Origin: Paenibacillus alvei DSM 29
GTDB taxonomy: Bacteria > Bacillota > Bacilli > Paenibacillales > Paenibacillaceae
Length of the DNA stretch: 64,000 bases
Assembly: GCF_000293805.1 (NCBI RefSeq)
Contig: NZ_AMBZ01000003.1
Span: forward strand, 651,172 to 715,171
Direction of reading: 5' to 3'
The notes beneath the pieces were generated by a model, which saw only the letters and a list, made by a program, of their open reading frames with translations, had not been told where the DNA came from and made no database searches. A program made the position numbers and the translations under genes. Of the stretch, positions 1 through 8,814 are shown in pieces (the stretch's first letter is position 1; the number at the start of each line of letters is the position of its first letter).

Positions 1-123
1 GATGTCAAGCATGTATGGGTTGATGGAAAGCAGGTTGTGAAGAATGGCGAATGCCTGACGATGGATGAGGAACGAATCCTTCATGAGGCGCAGCAATGCT
101 TTGAGAGCTTGCTTGCAAGATAG
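1..123 (+). CDS. Amidohydrolase, C-terminal end only (partial)
   Basis: The first 40 codons are open in frame 1 and end with TAG at 121-123; the start lies outside the window. The piece reads V-W-V-D-G-K-Q-V-V-K-N-G-E, the beta-sandwich end typical of the MtaD/TrzA group of amidohydrolases (methylthioadenosine or S-adenosylhomocysteine deaminases and relatives). No catalytic residue is visible, so the substrate cannot be fixed. It lies 15 bases upstream of the YpmB-like gene and is probably co-transcribed with it. An MtaD role would fit the methionine salvage genes further right, but that is inference. Confidence 0.55.
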   Translation, partial: DVKHVWVDGKQVVKNGECLTMDEERILHEAQQCFESLLAR

Positions 124-138
124 GCAGGAGGAGAGTTC

Positions 139-663
139 ATGCAGAGAAGACGCGTACGCCGGAGATCGCATTGGAAATGGCTGATACCGGTACTCGTTCT
201 CTTGTTTCTAGTCGGATTGTTCTTCGCCTCTTATCAGTATGTGCAATATATTAATAAGGATGAGCGAGTAAAAGAAGCGGAAATTGTGAAACGGGCGAAT
301 GAGGCTGTTAAGCTTGCAAGTGTGACTGAAGTGGAGAAGGGGGTTTGGGATCAAGTTGTATATACGGTTCGGGGAACTGACGAGCAAGGTCAGGAACATA
401 TGATTTGGGTGCTCCCGGATAAGGTAAACCCAATGACTTCTGCAGAAGTAACCTCAAAGGAAACGATTGAGGGGAGAATTGAAGCGCAGTACCCGGATGC
501 AGATGTGATCCGAATTACTCCTGCTTATAAGGATGATCAATATTTATGGCAGGCTTTAGTCAAACGAAAAGATGACCAAGGCGTTGTCCATTATTTCTAT
601 CATTTTTATACATTTGCTAACGGTTCGCCTACAGGTGATATTTATACGCTGCCTAATAAATAG
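139..663 (+). CDS. ypmB: YpmB-like membrane-anchored protein (DUF5590/PepSY-like)
   Basis: 174 residues. A basic N-terminus (MQRRRVRRRSHWKW) precedes one hydrophobic segment at about residues 16-33, followed by an extracytoplasmic part with two short PepSY-like repeats (around residues 55-110 and 110-170). Length and layout match Bacillus YpmB, whose function is not established. An AGGAGG ribosome site lies seven bases before the ATG. In Bacillus ypmB is near asnS and dnaD, as here, which supports the assignment. It is followed by a strong hairpin terminator, so it closes the upstream operon. Confidence 0.75.
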   Translation: MQRRRVRRRSHWKWLIPVLVLLFLVGLFFASYQYVQYINKDERVKEAEIVKRANEAVKLASVTEVEKGVWDQVVYTVRGTDEQGQEHMIWVLPDKVNPMTSAEVTSKETIEGRIEAQYPDADVIRITPAYKDDQYLWQALVKRKDDQGVVHYFYHFYTFANGSPTGDIYTLPNK

Positions 664-684
664 CATATTCGACGAATGATCTTG

Positions 685-752
685 AAGCGCTGCTGCTTCG
701 TTTGTGCGTACATGAACACATGTACATCAGACGGAGGATGCAGCGCTTTTTT
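685..752 (+). terminator. Rho-independent terminator after ypmB
   Basis: AAGCGCTGC at 685-693 pairs with GCAGCGCTT at 740-748, with a second inner stem (GTACATG/CATGTAC), and a run of six T follows directly. No coding sequence overlaps it. Confidence 0.85.
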
Positions 753-889
753 ATTCCTGGAACAAGTTCGATGGCAATCATGGTACACTTTACATTCAGA
801 GATAGTGCAGCATGTATGATATACTCATGATATATCAAAGAGAGAACATTAGGGGTATATAATATAGATTAGCAACAGGAGGTTTCAGC

Positions 890-1452
890 ATGGCGAAAAA
901 ATACGTATTGTTCCTACCTTGCTCATTATGTTGATTACAGCTGTTGCTTTGTTCGGTGGTTGGGCATTTTATGAACGCAGCTTCGTAAAGCAGCCTGTAG
1001 AGCGAGTGCTCAAGCAGCATGCTGAAATTACGCAGTATGATGTAAAGTGGGATCCCGATACATTGCAAGTAAAGCTGAAGACCAAGAACGGAACAAATAT
1101 TAGCAGCTTGGTTGAACAAGTATCGGATGAATTGCAGCAAAATTCGAGCGGTAAGAAGATTCAACTCGAATATTGGAATGAGCAAAGCACGCCGAATATC
1201 GATCAATTATGGTCACGGGCCATGTTCGATGTAGCTGAGGCGATGGTTCATCAGAAGTATAGTGACATTCCCGTACGATTGAAGGAGCTTCAACAGCAGC
1301 ACCCAGGCATTCAGATTCAAACCGAAATGGATGCTCGTTATGTCTATATTCAACTCAAGGATGGGCAAGGAAGCAAGACAATTTTGCTTCCATTGCAAGC
1401 ATCGCCTGTGGGGGTGTGGCCTAATGAAAAAGCAACGGCAATCCGTTCGTAG
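890..1452 (+). CDS. Single-pass membrane protein, partner of the FtsH-like protease; frameshifted at its fifth codon
   Basis: I do not recognise this family. An ATG at 890 with AGGAGG eight bases upstream starts M-A-K-K, but that frame stops at once. The next frame reads K-I-R-I-V-P-T-L-L-I-M and stays open to 1452. One extra A in the run of six A at 896-901 would join them into about 187 residues, so the true start is probably 890, not the internal TTG at 919. The product has one membrane segment (about residues 8-27) and a mixed alpha/beta region outside the membrane. Its end overlaps the start of the FtsH-like gene by 29 bases, which implies translational coupling. Confidence 0.7.
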
Positions 1453-2944
1453 TTGGGAATTGGCATTGGGGATTGTAATCCCAGCCATACTATTTATTAG
1501 CTATCTTGGTGTGAATATTTGGCCGATCGTAGCAGCCGCCGTCGCGATTACTGTTCTTCTGTTCTTTGTGAATCGGAGAGGGCAAGCAGGTATGACACGT
1601 TCATCCGGACGTGCAAAAGCAGGCCAAAGTCATATTAGTGCGATGAGTTTTGAGAAAATAGGCGGGCAGGACAGAGCAAAAAATGAATTAATTGAGGCGC
1701 TTGATTTCTTAGTACGACCTGATGATATTCGGAAGTTTGGGATTCGTCCGTTGAAGGGAATATTGTTGACAGGCCCTCCAGGAACGGGGAAAACATTGAT
1801 GGCCAAGGCTTCTGCTCATTATGCAGATGCCGTGTTCATTGGCGTATCAGGCAGTGAGTTCGTCGAAATGTATGTCGGCGTAGGGGCTGGCCGTGTACGT
1901 GAACTGTTCAAGGAAGCAAGACAGCGCGCAGAGAAAGAGAAAAAGCAGAATGCAGTCATTTTCATTGATGAGATTGACGTCATTGGTGGTAAGCGTGAAG
2001 GCGGGCAGCAAAAAGAATACGATCAAACGCTAAATCAGCTGTTGACGGAAATGGATGGCTTATATACTGATGAAGAGCCACGCATTCTTGTGATGGCAGC
2101 AACGAACCGCAAGGAGATGCTGGACAGTGCACTGCTGCGACCTGGACGCTTTGACCGCCATATTCAAGTCGATATGCCGGATAAGAAAGGGCGCAAGCAT
2201 ATTTTGGAGCTGCACGCCGCTAACAAGCCGCTTGCGGAAGAGGTCAGTCTGGATCGAATCGCAGAGGAAACCTTTGGCTTCTCAGGCGCTCAATTAGAAA
2301 GCGTGCTTAATGAGGCTGCCATTTATGCGATGCGTCAACGGCAAGAATCCATTACGATGGAACATCTTTCCCTGGCGATTGATAAGGCGTTGCTAGGAGA
2401 GAAAAGCGACCGAGAGACAAATGAAGAGGAACGTCGTCGCGTGGCTATTCATGAGCTAGGCCATGCAATCACGGCAGAGCTTGTCCGACCGGAAAGCGTT
2501 TCACAGGTAGCTCTCAGCCCGCGCGGTCAAGCATTAGGGTACGTTCGACATCAGCCTCAAGGGGATCGTTACTTATATACGAAGCCGTTCCTTGAGGAGC
2601 AGATTATGATAGCGCTAGGCGGCTCGGTAGCAGAGGAGCTGTTCTACGGCAATCGCAGTACAGGCTCTCAGGGAGACTTCGATCAAGCACTCAATATCGT
2701 GGAGACGATGGTGAATGCTGGTTTAACTAATCTAGGCATCGTTCGATTGAAGCATCTCTCGCCAGATGTCTTGACAAATGAAACGCAGGCGATTATGGTA
2801 GATTTGACCTATCGAACGCGTGAATTGTTGGAGAAGCACCGGGATGCTTTTGAGCGATGTTTGCAACACCTTTTGGAAGAGGAATTAGTAAACGGAGATA
2901 CGTTCCGGTGTCTATTATGTGACAAGAAACAATTACCAGCGTGA
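1424..2944 (+). CDS. FtsH-like membrane AAA ATPase with M41 zinc-protease domain
   Basis: 506 residues from the ATG at 1424, which has a GGGGGTG ribosome site inside the preceding gene. Two adjacent hydrophobic segments (about residues 12-50) have almost nothing between them. The AAA module has Walker A GPPGTGKT near residue 117, Walker B VIFIDEID, and an ATNR...RPGRFDR second region of homology. The M41 zinc site is HELGH near residue 343, with GDFDQA further on supplying the acidic ligand. True FtsH is about 600-650 residues with a loop domain outside the membrane; that domain is missing here. I infer a membrane protease paralogue, not the housekeeping FtsH, acting with the upstream membrane protein. 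Confidence 0.9.
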   Translation: MKKQRQSVRSWELALGIVIPAILFISYLGVNIWPIVAAAVAITVLLFFVNRRGQAGMTRSSGRAKAGQSHISAMSFEKIGGQDRAKNELIEALDFLVRPDDIRKFGIRPLKGILLTGPPGTGKTLMAKASAHYADAVFIGVSGSEFVEMYVGVGAGRVRELFKEARQRAEKEKKQNAVIFIDEIDVIGGKREGGQQKEYDQTLNQLLTEMDGLYTDEEPRILVMAATNRKEMLDSALLRPGRFDRHIQVDMPDKKGRKHILELHAANKPLAEEVSLDRIAEETFGFSGAQLESVLNEAAIYAMRQRQESITMEHLSLAIDKALLGEKSDRETNEEERRRVAIHELGHAITAELVRPESVSQVALSPRGQALGYVRHQPQGDRYLYTKPFLEEQIMIALGGSVAEELFYGNRSTGSQGDFDQALNIVETMVNAGLTNLGIVRLKHLSPDVLTNETQAIMVDLTYRTRELLEKHRDAFERCLQHLLEEELVNGDTFRCLLCDKKQLPA

Positions 2945-2967
2945 ATTCACGCTGGTTTTTCTTTTTT
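2935..2967 (+). terminator. Terminator of the FtsH-like gene
   Basis: A perfect 22-base palindrome (ACCAGCGTGAA/TTCACGCTGGT) is followed by T5-C-T6. The TGA stop codon at 2942-2944 is part of the stem. Confidence 0.9.
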
Positions 2968-3075
2968 GTTTCCATATTCATGATAAGATAAGGTGAGGTA
3001 CCTATGCACTGATAACGAAACCATCATCTCGGGTACACTATGCAGAGCATAGCAACAGGAAAGGTGGAAGAAACC

Positions 3076-3948
3076 ATGTTTTTCAAAAAGATCGGCGTCA
3101 TCGGCGGCGGTACAATGGGCCAAGGCATTGCAGAAATGCTTGCTGTCAAAGGCTTGGACGTGCTGTTGGTGGAGCAATCGCCGGAGAAGCTGGACCACGC
3201 GTATGAAATGATTGAAACAAGCCTGGACAAGCAGCTTGAGAAATGGGCTATCACACAGGCGGAAAAAAAGTTAATTCTTTCGCGCATACATAAGGTGACG
3301 CATCTGGCGGAGCTGAGTGCATGCGATATGGTAATTGAGACTATATCTGAAGATCTGGAAGCGAAGAAATTGGTCTTTGCTGAACTGGATCGCGTATGCC
3401 CAAGCAACATTATTTTGGCAAGCAACACATCGACACTGTCCCTGACAGAAATGGCAAGCTCAACGAAGTATCCTGAGCGTGTTATTGGCATGCACTTTAT
3501 TCATCCCGTTTCGAAGGTTGACCTTGTCGAAATTATCCGCGGGTTAAAAACCTCTGACGAAACATTCAATGAAACGAAGCGCTTCGTCGAAGAGGTTGTA
3601 CAGAAAAAAGGAATCATGGTATTCGAGTCTCCGGGCTTCGTGACGTCTCGTTTGATCTGTCTTTTGATTAACGAGGCTTTGCACGTTCTGCAAGAGGGCG
3701 TAGCGTCTGCCGAAGATATCGACAATGCAATGAGAATCGGATATAATTTCCAATACGGGCCTCTTGAGATGGCAGACCGCTTTGGCTTGGATTCGATACT
3801 GGCTGCTATGGAACGCATGTTCCGCGAGTTCGGCGATATCAAATACCGTCCGTCCGTATTGTTGAAAAAGATGGTGCGCGCTGGCCACCTCGGCGTGAAA
3901 TCGGGCGTCGGATTTTTCAAGTATGATAAGGATGGGGATAGACTATGA
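3076..3948 (+). CDS. 3-hydroxybutyryl-CoA / 3-hydroxyacyl-CoA dehydrogenase
   Basis: 290 residues, the usual size of the single-function enzyme that interconverts 3-hydroxyacyl-CoA and acetoacyl-CoA with NAD(P). The N-terminal Rossmann motif is GVIGGGTMGQGIA. The catalytic His lies in GMHFIHPV and the downstream segment ends S-P-G-F-V, both hallmarks of the family. The C-terminal helical half holds G-P-L-E-M-A-D and G-V-K-S-G-V-G-F. The ATG at 3076 is preferred because AGGTGG lies ten bases before it and upstream codons do not align with the family. The last bases overlap the ackA start (ATGA), so the two genes are coupled; both act on acyl-CoA metabolism. Whether the role is butyrate/acyl fermentation or beta-oxidation cannot be told. 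Confidence 0.9.
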   Translation: MFFKKIGVIGGGTMGQGIAEMLAVKGLDVLLVEQSPEKLDHAYEMIETSLDKQLEKWAITQAEKKLILSRIHKVTHLAELSACDMVIETISEDLEAKKLVFAELDRVCPSNIILASNTSTLSLTEMASSTKYPERVIGMHFIHPVSKVDLVEIIRGLKTSDETFNETKRFVEEVVQKKGIMVFESPGFVTSRLICLLINEALHVLQEGVASAEDIDNAMRIGYNFQYGPLEMADRFGLDSILAAMERMFREFGDIKYRPSVLLKKMVRAGHLGVKSGVGFFKYDKDGDRL

Positions 3949-5150
3949 AAATACTCGTAATCAATGCAGGCAGCTCCTCACTCAAATATCAGCTATATGA
4001 TATGAAGGACGAATCGGTACTGGCAGCAGGCCGCGTGGAACGTATCGGGATGGATTCCTCCATTCTTATTCACGAACCGCATCACACTGACGAAATTACA
4101 GAAGTAAGCGAAATTCTTGACCATACGATTGCGATTCGTAAAGTATTGGACAAGCTTACAGATGCAAAGGTTGGCGTAGTTAAAACGATCAGCGAGATTG
4201 AGGCTGTTGGACACCGTGTCGTTCACGGCGGTGAATCATTCAGCAATTCCGTATTGGTTGACTCAGAAGTCAAAGCGGAAATCCGTCGTCTGTTCGATCT
4301 GGCTCCGCTGCATAACCCTGCTCACATGATGGGCATTAAAGCAGTTGAAACGAACTTGCCGGACGTACCGCAAGCGGTTGTATTCGATACTGCTTTCCAT
4401 CAAACGATGCCTCAGAAGGCATACATGTACGCGATACCGAAGGTGCTATACAAGAAGCACAAAGTTCGTCGCTATGGCTTCCATGGTACATCCCATAACT
4501 ATGTCAGCCAACGTGCGGCTGAAGTTGTTGGACGTCCGATCGAAGACTTGAAAATCATCACATGCCATATTGGTAACGGCGGCAGCTTGACAGCGGTTGA
4601 GGGCGGAAAATCGATCGACACATCGATGGGTATGACTCCGCTGGAAGGCTTGATGATGGGTACACGCAGTGGTGACTTGGATCCGGCTGTTGTGCCTTTC
4701 ACAATGATGAAAGAAGATTTGACAGTCAATGAAGTCAACTCCATGTTGAATAAGCACAGTGGATTGCTCGCAATCTCAGGCTTGTCCAGTGACATGCGTG
4801 AAATTACAGATGCAATGGCTGAGGGCGAACCAAATGCAACATTGGCATTCGATATGTACGTATATCGCTTGCGTAAATACATCGGTGCATATGCAGCAGC
4901 GATGGACGGCGTTGATGTAATCGTATTTACGGCGGGTGTTGGTGAAAACTCTATCGTAATTCGTGAAGCAACATGCGAGAAGTTGACGTTCTTGGGCGTT
5001 GAAATTGATCCAGAGCTGAACAAAATCCGTTCGAAAGAACCGCGTCTGATTTCCACTCCAAATTCGAAAGTAAAAGTTCTTGTCGTTCCAACGAACGAAG
5101 AGCTTATGATTGCGCGGGATACATTCCGCCTTGTGCAAGAATCGAAATAA
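3945..5150 (+). CDS. ackA: Acetate kinase
   Basis: 401 residues, standard length. It converts acetyl phosphate and ADP to acetate and ATP in the cytosol. Family blocks are present: N-A-G-S-S-S-L-K-Y at the start, H-R-V-V-H-G-G, F-D-T-A-F-H, G-F-H-G-T-S-H, H-I-G-N-G-G-S, G-T-R-S-G-D-L-D and F-T-A-G-V-G-E-N. Its start overlaps the preceding dehydrogenase by four bases and it ends 22 bases before asnS. No pta gene is nearby. Confidence 0.98.
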   Translation: MKILVINAGSSSLKYQLYDMKDESVLAAGRVERIGMDSSILIHEPHHTDEITEVSEILDHTIAIRKVLDKLTDAKVGVVKTISEIEAVGHRVVHGGESFSNSVLVDSEVKAEIRRLFDLAPLHNPAHMMGIKAVETNLPDVPQAVVFDTAFHQTMPQKAYMYAIPKVLYKKHKVRRYGFHGTSHNYVSQRAAEVVGRPIEDLKIITCHIGNGGSLTAVEGGKSIDTSMGMTPLEGLMMGTRSGDLDPAVVPFTMMKEDLTVNEVNSMLNKHSGLLAISGLSSDMREITDAMAEGEPNATLAFDMYVYRLRKYIGAYAAAMDGVDVIVFTAGVGENSIVIREATCEKLTFLGVEIDPELNKIRSKEPRLISTPNSKVKVLVVPTNEELMIARDTFRLVQESK

Positions 5151-5172
5151 TGCGTAAGGGAGAGAGCGATCG

Positions 5173-6468
5173 ATGACGACGACTTGTGTCATCCGCGAAG
5201 TTAGCCGCCATGTAGGCGAAGAAATCCGTATGGGCTGCTGGCTGCACAACAAACGTTCCAGCGGCAAGATTCAATTCTTGCAGTTGCGTGACGGTACTGG
5301 ATTTATCCAGGGTGTTGTAGTGAAAAGTGAAGTGCCGGAGGAAGTCTGGGAAGCGGCAAAAAGCTTAACACAAGAAAGCTCTATGTATGTTACGGGGACT
5401 GTTCGCGAGGAACCACGTTCCAAATCCGGATATGAGATGACTGTAACGAATGTGGAAATCATTCAAATTACAGAAAATTATCCGATTACACCGAAGGAAC
5501 ATGGTGTTGATTTCTTGATGGATCATCGTCATTTGTGGCTCCGTGCACCGAAGCAGCATGCCATTTTGACAATCCGCGGGGAAATCATTCGTGCGGTTCA
5601 GCAATTCTTCGATGAGAAGGGCTTTACACTGGTGGATCCACCAATTCTTACGCCTTCCTCTTGCGAAGGAACAACAGAATTGTTCCATACGAAATACTTC
5701 GAAGAAGATGCGTTCCTGACGCAAAGTGGCCAGCTATACATGGAAGCAGCCGCAATGGCGCTTGGTAAGGTTTACTCATTCGGACCAACATTCCGTGCTG
5801 AGAAATCGAAGACACGCCGCCACTTGATCGAGTTCTGGATGATCGAGCCGGAAATGGCGTTTGTTGACCATGAAGAGAACCTGAAGGTGCAGGAGCAATT
5901 CGTTTCGCACATCGTACAATCTGTGCTGAAGAATTGCCGTGCAGAGCTGGAAACACTCGGCCGCGATACGTCTAAGCTGGAGAAATGTGTAGCGCCATTC
6001 CCGCGCATTACGTATGATGAAGCAATCGCATTTTTACAAGAGCAAGGGTATGATATTCCTTGGGGTGAAGATTTCGGTGCGCCGCATGAAACGGCAATCG
6101 CTGAGAAGTACGAAACTCCTGTGTTTATCACGCACTACCCAACGAACATCAAGGCATTCTACATGAAGCCGGATCCAAATCGTCCAGAAGTCGTTCTGTG
6201 TGCGGATATGATCGCTCCAGAAGGCTATGGAGAAATTATCGGCGGATCTCAGCGTATTGACGATCCTGCCCTGATGGAAGAACGCTTCAAGGAACATGAA
6301 TTGTCTCCTGAGGCTTACCAGTGGTATATGGATTTGCGTAAATACGGTACTGTTCCTCACTCTGGATTTGGTCTCGGTCTGGAACGTACTGTAGCTTGGA
6401 TTTGCGGATTGGAACATGTTCGTGAGACAATTCCATTCCCACGCCTGTTATATCGTTTATATCCATAA
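5173..6468 (+). CDS. asnS: Asparagine-tRNA ligase
   Basis: 431 residues, normal for bacterial AsnRS. An N-terminal OB-fold anticodon-binding domain (about 1-110) precedes a class II catalytic core. Motif 2 lies in [15 protein letters not shown] and motif 3 in G-F-G-L-G-L-E-R; the C-terminus ends R-L-Y-P. An AGGGAGAGAG ribosome site precedes the ATG. No T-box is present in the 22 bases upstream, so it is probably transcribed with ackA. A neighbouring dnaD matches the usual Bacillus order. Confidence 0.97.
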   Translation: MTTTCVIREVSRHVGEEIRMGCWLHNKRSSGKIQFLQLRDGTGFIQGVVVKSEVPEEVWEAAKSLTQESSMYVTGTVREEPRSKSGYEMTVTNVEIIQITENYPITPKEHGVDFLMDHRHLWLRAPKQHAILTIRGEIIRAVQQFFDEKGFTLVDPPILTPSSCEGTTELFHTKYFEEDAFLTQSGQLYMEAAAMALGKVYSFGPTFRAEKSKTRRHLIEFWMIEPEMAFVDHEENLKVQEQFVSHIVQSVLKNCRAELETLGRDTSKLEKCVAPFPRITYDEAIAFLQEQGYDIPWGEDFGAPHETAIAEKYETPVFITHYPTNIKAFYMKPDPNRPEVVLCADMIAPEGYGEIIGGSQRIDDPALMEERFKEHELSPEAYQWYMDLRKYGTVPHSGFGLGLERTVAWICGLEHVRETIPFPRLLYRLYP

Positions 6469-6501
6469 GCTTCATGTAGCTCAGATCAGTAAGTGATGAA
6501 G

Positions 6502-6540
6502 ATCGTCCTGTATCGCAAAAGCGGTATGGGGCGATTTTTT
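6502..6540 (+). terminator. Terminator after asnS
   Basis: ATCGTCCTGTATCGC pairs, with a few G-T wobbles, with GCGGTATGGGGCGAT across an AAAA loop; six T follow. Confidence 0.85.
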
Positions 6541-6656
6541 CAATAGCGATAAAGCCCTAATTTCTAAAATTTGAAAACGTTGCCAATTTAGTGCTTATCA
6601 AATAGCTGATCATATGAGACAATAGAGGGGTAGTGAAGCGGAGAGGGGATTAATGT

Positions 6657-7337
6657 ATGAGTGGAGACGCTTTTCGCACCTTTGCCAAAGGGATGGCGCT
6701 TGGCATGCAATCAGGCAGTATTAGTGTGCCGTACCACCTGCTGCGCTGCTATCGGCAGCTGAAGCTGAATGATACGGAAGCAATGCTGCTTATTCATCTT
6801 ATAGGCTTCAAGCAGCAGGAAATGAAGGACTTTCCGACAATAGAGGAGCTGCAGGAACGTATGGGAACAGCTCCTGAGCTAGTCATCAAGTCGCTGCAGA
6901 GACTGCTGAAGGATGGCTTTATCAGCATAGACGAAGAAGTCGACCCGGCAACGCAAGTGCAGTATGAGCGATATAATTTAACTGGATTATGGGAGAAGAT
7001 GGCCGTATTCGTAACGGAAGAGATTCGAGCTGAACGTCAGCGGTTAAGACAATCTTCTGCATTAACGGACTCGGATCAACCGAATCTGTTCAATATATTT
7101 GAGAAGGAATTCGGCCGTCCGCTTTCACCAATGGAATGTGAGACAATTGCCGGATGGATAGATCAGGATCATTATCCAGAGGAATTAATTCTCTTAGCAC
7201 TGAAGGAAGCGGTATTTGCAGGTAAGGTGCATTTCCGCTACGTGGATCGCATATTGCTGGAATGGAGCCGTAACCGAGTTCGCTCAATTGAAGATGCCAA
7301 GGCTTATACTCAGAAGTTCCGTTCTAGCGGAAGATGA
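6657..7337 (+). CDS. dnaD: DnaD-type DNA replication protein
   Basis: 226 residues. The N-terminal winged-helix oligomerisation domain (about 1-110) is followed by a DnaD_B2-like domain (about 135-215) containing E-F-G-R-P-L-S-P-M-E and F-R-Y-V-D-R-I-L-L-E-W, typical of Bacillus DnaD, which helps load the replicative helicase during DnaA- and PriA-dependent initiation. An AGAGGGG ribosome site is eight bases before the ATG. It follows asnS as in Bacillus, but nth, normally next, is about 20 kb away in this window. Confidence 0.93.
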   Translation: MSGDAFRTFAKGMALGMQSGSISVPYHLLRCYRQLKLNDTEAMLLIHLIGFKQQEMKDFPTIEELQERMGTAPELVIKSLQRLLKDGFISIDEEVDPATQVQYERYNLTGLWEKMAVFVTEEIRAERQRLRQSSALTDSDQPNLFNIFEKEFGRPLSPMECETIAGWIDQDHYPEELILLALKEAVFAGKVHFRYVDRILLEWSRNRVRSIEDAKAYTQKFRSSGR

Positions 7338-7383
7338 GTGACGAGTTCTCGAATTGCATGGGAAAATAATGCCCGACACTAAA

Positions 7384-7415
7384 GCCCTCTGTCTAAAGTG
7401 ACTGAGGGCCTTATC
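7384..7415. terminator. Bidirectional terminator between dnaD and mtnB
   Basis: GCCCTCTGTC at 7384-7393 pairs with GACTGAGGGC at 7400-7409 with one mismatch. It is flanked by AAA on the left and T-rich sequence on the right, so it can serve both converging transcripts. Confidence 0.75.
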
Positions 7416-7441
7416 TGTTTTATGGAATAATAGGCTAGCAT

Positions 7442-8086
7442 TTATTGATGAAGTGCTTGTTTGCGGTATACATATTCGAACAAGAATTCGAATGCCTCCA
7501 GATGTCGCTTGGCCTCGAAGGCATTAGCGCCCCATGCGTATATGCCGTGCTTTCGTAGAAGAATACCCGGAATAAGTGGATCAAGTGACTCTGTAATACA
7601 TGGTACGATACGTGGGATGTCTGCGTAGTTCGGTACGACAGGGATGTTGATTATCGCGTCTTCCTCCCAAATGTTAAACGCTTTAATTAATTCTACGCCT
7701 TCTACCGGCACAGTGCCGCGATCTCCATATAGATCAGATACGATGGTATTAAATACGGTATGAACGTGGAAGATAGCACCACAGCCTGTGAGCCGGTAAA
7801 TTTCACAATGAATTAATGTCTCAGCACTGGGTTTCAGCTTCGTTGCTTCGGTTGCTCGGCCATTCTCATTCACGAATAGAAAATCTTCAGGAGTATGAAC
7901 CGACTTATCCTTGCCGCTGGCCGTAATCGCGAATTGGAATTGTTCATTCTGAATATCGCCGACACGAATGGAGAGATTGCCGCTCGTGCCTGGGAACCAG
8001 TGGCGGCTTGCAAACTGCTCTTTGATTGTGCGCAGCTCAGCAAGTGCTTGCTGCTTTTGCTCTACTGTGAGCATATTCGTGTTCAT
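7442..8086 (-). CDS. mtnB: Methylthioribulose-1-phosphate dehydratase
   Basis: 214 residues from an ATG with AAGGGAG upstream; an in-frame TTG 27 bases earlier lacks proper ribosome-site spacing. It is a class II aldolase/adducin-fold zinc enzyme that dehydrates 5-methylthioribulose-1-phosphate in methionine salvage. Visible blocks are G-T-S-G-N-L-S near the start, I-T-A-S-G-K-D, the zinc ligands in I-F-H-V-H-T, and R-K-H-G-I-Y-A-W-G near the C-terminus. It is the last gene of the proBAC-mtnWXB unit and is followed by a terminator. The mtnD gene that often follows is absent. Confidence 0.93.
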   Translation of the reverse strand: MNTNMLTVEQKQQALAELRTIKEQFASRHWFPGTSGNLSIRVGDIQNEQFQFAITASGKDKSVHTPEDFLFVNENGRATEATKLKPSAETLIHCEIYRLTGCGAIFHVHTVFNTIVSDLYGDRGTVPVEGVELIKAFNIWEEDAIINIPVVPNYADIPRIVPCITESLDPLIPGILLRKHGIYAWGANAFEAKRHLEAFEFLFEYVYRKQALHQ

Positions 8087-8142
8087 TCTATGAACTGGCT
8101 CCCTTCTTTTCAACCACTCCTAGCTTATTAGTGTGGATGATT

Positions 8143-8814
8143 TTAGATATGTGTATTGGAATGGGTCAAATGCTCCATAATATCATAAAAGGTGTGGAAT
8201 GGTGCATAAGGAAGCTGTAGCTCATCGCATCGCACGATTAATTGCGCCCTTGCATATACAAATTCAGCCATCTTGGCTGCTGCAAAGTCGGTAACACTAT
8301 CGCCAATCACGATACGTTCATACTCTTCTTCCGGGAAGCGACGGACAATGGTCGTTTTGCACATCCCGCAATCATTCGTACAAGGCGGCTGGCAGTAATA
8401 TGGCCATGTGATGCGAATGCTATCGCCAGTGAAGTCGCTGCCATTACAATATATATGGTCAGAGGGAATTTGATACGGCTTGAGCAGCGGATATACAAAG
8501 AAATCAATTCCTCCGCTTGTCACGTACAATTCAATCTCTTCCGTCTGGCAAAATTGAACGAATTGCTCAAAGCCAGGGCGGATGCAGGCTTGCGATATGG
8601 CATATTGAACGACTTCGTTTCGCAGTGAAGTAGGGAGCATGGCGAACATTTCACCGACTCCTTGCCGAATTGACTTTCGTTCCTGTATGACATCATGCAC
8701 GATCTCTTCCCAACCAGGCGGGTTGAAATGCCGAATAACTGAAACAATGTTATCATTTTCTGTTATTGTTCCGTCGAAATCGCAAAAAATGACACGACGC
8801 TTCTGCACACTCAT
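8143..8814 (-). CDS. mtnX: 2-hydroxy-3-keto-5-methylthiopentenyl-1-phosphate phosphatase
   Basis: 223 residues of the HAD superfamily. The nucleophile motif is F-C-D-F-D-G-T-I near residue 10, the second motif lies in V-T-S-G-G-I, and the acidic motif in I-G-D-S-V-T-D-F near residue 175. A Cys-rich loop (C-Q-P-P-C-T-N-D-C-G-M-C) is typical of MtnX. It dephosphorylates the enol phosphate made by MtnW. The ATG overlaps the mtnW stop by four bases (ATGA), which indicates tight coupling. Confidence 0.93.
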   Translation of the reverse strand: MSVQKRRVIFCDFDGTITENDNIVSVIRHFNPPGWEEIVHDVIQERKSIRQGVGEMFAMLPTSLRNEVVQYAISQACIRPGFEQFVQFCQTEEIELYVTSGGIDFFVYPLLKPYQIPSDHIYCNGSDFTGDSIRITWPYYCQPPCTNDCGMCKTTIVRRFPEEEYERIVIGDSVTDFAAAKMAEFVYARAQLIVRCDELQLPYAPFHTFYDIMEHLTHSNTHI

